Positions 16,272-17,948 of a DNA stretch of 17,948 nt are shown here, piece after piece. Below the pieces are notes generated by a model, which saw only the letters and a list, made by a program, of their open reading frames with translations, did not search any database and was not told the DNA's origin. The position numbers and the translations under genes are program-made. The stretch covers positions 42,775 through 60,722 of the forward strand of contig DDNV01000053.1 in NCBI GenBank assembly GCA_002341315.1. The letters run 5' to 3'. Position 1 is the stretch's first letter. Each line of letters begins with the position of its first letter. The DNA comes from Cellvibrionales bacterium UBA2511 (GTDB lineage: Bacteria > Pseudomonadota > Gammaproteobacteria > Pseudomonadales > Porticoccaceae).

Positions 16272-17948
16272 CTAGTCTCTCCCCGCCCCGGGTGCCAGGA
16301 CCTCCCGATTACCGTTGGTTCCCATTTCACTCACCACACCAGAAACTTCCATTTGTTCTATCAATCGTGCAGCGCGATTATAGCCAATACGCAATTTTCT
16401 TTGCACGGATGAGATGGACGCCTTGCGTGTTTTCAGAACAATGGCTACCGCCTCGTCATACAGCGGATCAGACTCGCCATCACTGTCTGCATCACCACTC
16501 TCCGAAGAAAACCCAGGAACCATAATTGAGCTAGTCGCTCCCTCATCCGTAATGTCATCAAGATACTGGGGTTCCCCCCTGCGCTTCCAGTCTGCAACCA
16601 CTTTATGAACCTCATGGTCATCCACGAATGCACCGTGTACCCGAATTGGCACGCTGGTGCCCGGGGGTAGATATAACATATCCCCGTGCCCCAGTAGCTG
16701 TTCTGCGCCACCCTGGTCGAGGATAGTTCTTGAATCAATTTTGGAAGAGACCTGGAATGCTATGCGGGTCGGTATATTGGCCTTGATCAGCCCTGTTATT
16801 ACATCGACTGATGGACGTTGTGTGGCAAGAATCAAGTGAATCCCTGCTGCCCTCGCCTTCTGTGCGATACGGGCGATCAACTGTTCCACTTTCTTGCCGA
16901 CAATCATCATCATGTCGGCAAATTCGTCAATGACCACTACGATATAGGGCAGTTTTTCGAGATCCGGCGGCGTCTGACCACCCTCTTCCGAAAACAGACT
17001 GGCATTTTCATCGGGGCGCCACAATGGGTCAGGAATGGATTTTCCTGCTGCAGCGGCGTCAGCGACCTTTCGGTTAAACCCGGCCAGGTTCCGCACCCCC
17101 ATGGCAGACATCAATTTATAGCGGCGTTCCATTTCTCCGACACACCAGCGCAGACCACTGGCAGCATCCTTCATATCGGTGATCACCGGCGTCAGCAAAT
17201 GGGGGATCCCCTCGTAAACCGATAGCTCCAACATTTTTGGGTCTACCAGGATCAGCCGTACATCTTCCGGACCAGCCTTGTAGAGAAGACTCAGTAACAT
17301 CACATTAATGCCAACCGACTTGCCTGAGCCCGTGGTGCCCGCCACCAGCAGGTGAGGCATTTTCCCCAAGTCGGCAACGACGGGAAAACCTGAAATATCA
17401 TTTCCCAAAGCCAGTGTTAGCGGGGATTTGGCATGCTCGTAGGTCTCCGAAGACAACACCTCTGCAAGGCGGACAATTTCACGGTGCTCGTTGGGTATCT
17501 CAATGCCAACTACCGATTTGCCGGGAATCACCTCTACAACCCTGACGCTGACAACCGCCAGAGAACGGGCCAGGTCTCTTGCCAAATTACTTATTCTGCT
17601 GGCTTTTACACCAGCTGCAGGCTGCAGTTCAAAACGGGTTACTACCGGTCCCGGCAATACTTCAACTACCTCGGCACTGATACCAAAATCCTGGAGTTTC
17701 ACCTCCAGTTGTCGGGACATCGCTTCAAGGGATTCTCTCGAATAGCCCTTATCATCGCTTTTATCCACTTTATCCAACAAATTGATAGGGGGTAAGCTGC
17801 CACTGACCGGTTCGTCAAAAAGTGGGCTTTGCCGCTCTTTTTGCACGCGGACACTAACGGACTCCTGCTTTATCGGTGTCTGAATAGTGGGTGGAATGCG
17901 CGTTGCCTCCTTTGCGGCCCTTTTGGCTTTTACCTCGCGCCGCTGAGA
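16272..17948 (-). CDS. ftsK: DNA translocase FtsK, C-terminal part (5' end beyond window)
   Basis: FtsK links cell division to chromosome segregation. A membrane N-terminus at the septum is joined by a linker to a hexameric motor that pumps DNA toward dif and activates XerCD. Seen: 558 residues up to the right edge of the window, with the frame still open there, so the gene is partial and its membrane domain lies outside. Visible residues 1-55 are a basic and polar linker. The alpha and beta motor domains follow, with Walker A GTTGSGKS (204-211), [12 protein letters not shown] (232-243), Walker [13 protein letters not shown] (336-347) and [12 protein letters not shown] (375-386). After a short acidic spacer comes the gamma winged-helix domain (about 492-554; [18 protein letters not shown]), which reads KOPS sequences. 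A GTG at 17846 is internal, not the start. lolA follows twelve bases after the stop. Confidence 0.97.
   Translation of the reverse strand, partial: SQRREVKAKRAAKEATRIPPTIQTPIKQESVSVRVQKERQSPLFDEPVSGSLPPINLLDKVDKSDDKGYSRESLEAMSRQLEVKLQDFGISAEVVEVLPGPVVTRFELQPAAGVKASRISNLARDLARSLAVVSVRVVEVIPGKSVVGIEIPNEHREIVRLAEVLSSETYEHAKSPLTLALGNDISGFPVVADLGKMPHLLVAGTTGSGKSVGINVMLLSLLYKAGPEDVRLILVDPKMLELSVYEGIPHLLTPVITDMKDAASGLRWCVGEMERRYKLMSAMGVRNLAGFNRKVADAAAAGKSIPDPLWRPDENASLFSEEGGQTPPDLEKLPYIVVVIDEFADMMMIVGKKVEQLIARIAQKARAAGIHLILATQRPSVDVITGLIKANIPTRIAFQVSSKIDSRTILDQGGAEQLLGHGDMLYLPPGTSVPIRVHGAFVDDHEVHKVVADWKRRGEPQYLDDITDEGATSSIMVPGFSSESGDADSDGESDPLYDEAVAIVLKTRKASISSVQRKLRIGYNRAARLIEQMEVSGVVSEMGTNGNREVLAPGAGRD

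Overview
This window looks like a chromosomal segment of a gammaproteobacterium. The right half holds the block ftsK-lolA-rarA-crcB-serS-cysG in one orientation, an order familiar from Pseudomonas and related gammaproteobacteria. The left half holds gamma-type TsaB, UppP, ApeB, TrpS (the TTTGTPHLGN form) and an AlgP-like histone H1-like protein. I cannot place the genus from sequence alone; an oceanospirillalean or cellvibrionalean relative of Pseudomonas would fit. No rRNA, tRNA, CRISPR array or insertion sequence was seen.

Layout. (1) 102-6068, plus strand: an AlgP-like DNA-binding protein, then tsaB (tRNA t6A modification), uppP (lipid carrier recycling), a beta-hydroxyacid dehydrogenase, apeB (M18 aminopeptidase) and trpS. 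The tsaB, uppP, dehydrogenase and apeB genes are only a few bases apart and are probably co-transcribed. (2) 6092-9833, mixed strands: bioA (minus) is divergent from a secreted DUF547 protein (plus), followed by an orotate phosphoribosyltransferase of alphaproteobacterial type (minus) and a small DUF1737 protein (plus). This single-gene, alternating-strand stretch is the most accessory-looking part. It contains the only gene-free interval over 300 bases (9048-9420). (3) 9834-17948, minus strand: ftsK (its N-terminal part lies beyond the right edge) - lolA - rarA - crcB - serS - cysG - gor. Gaps are very short, with two overlaps (ftsK is upstream, gor last).

How the genes fit together. The right-hand operon is housekeeping: chromosome segregation, lipoprotein transport, replication-fork maintenance, fluoride export, Ser-tRNA charging, siroheme synthesis and glutathione reduction. 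The left-hand group is also housekeeping: tRNA modification, envelope synthesis, peptide turnover and Trp-tRNA charging. Many automatically predicted starts are too long here. I moved starts downstream for tsaB, the dehydrogenase, trpS, bioA, the DUF547 gene, the DUF1737 gene, cysG, serS, crcB, rarA and lolA, using family N-termini and ribosome-binding sites.

No clear undescribed multi-gene system is visible. The best leads are a candidate operator lying across the -35 of bioA and the start of the divergent DUF547 gene, a GC-only hairpin covering the ribosome-binding site of tsaB, the alphaproteobacterial-type pyrE with a substituted catalytic-loop residue, and a reading frame upstream of the DUF1737 gene that is open but lacks a start codon.
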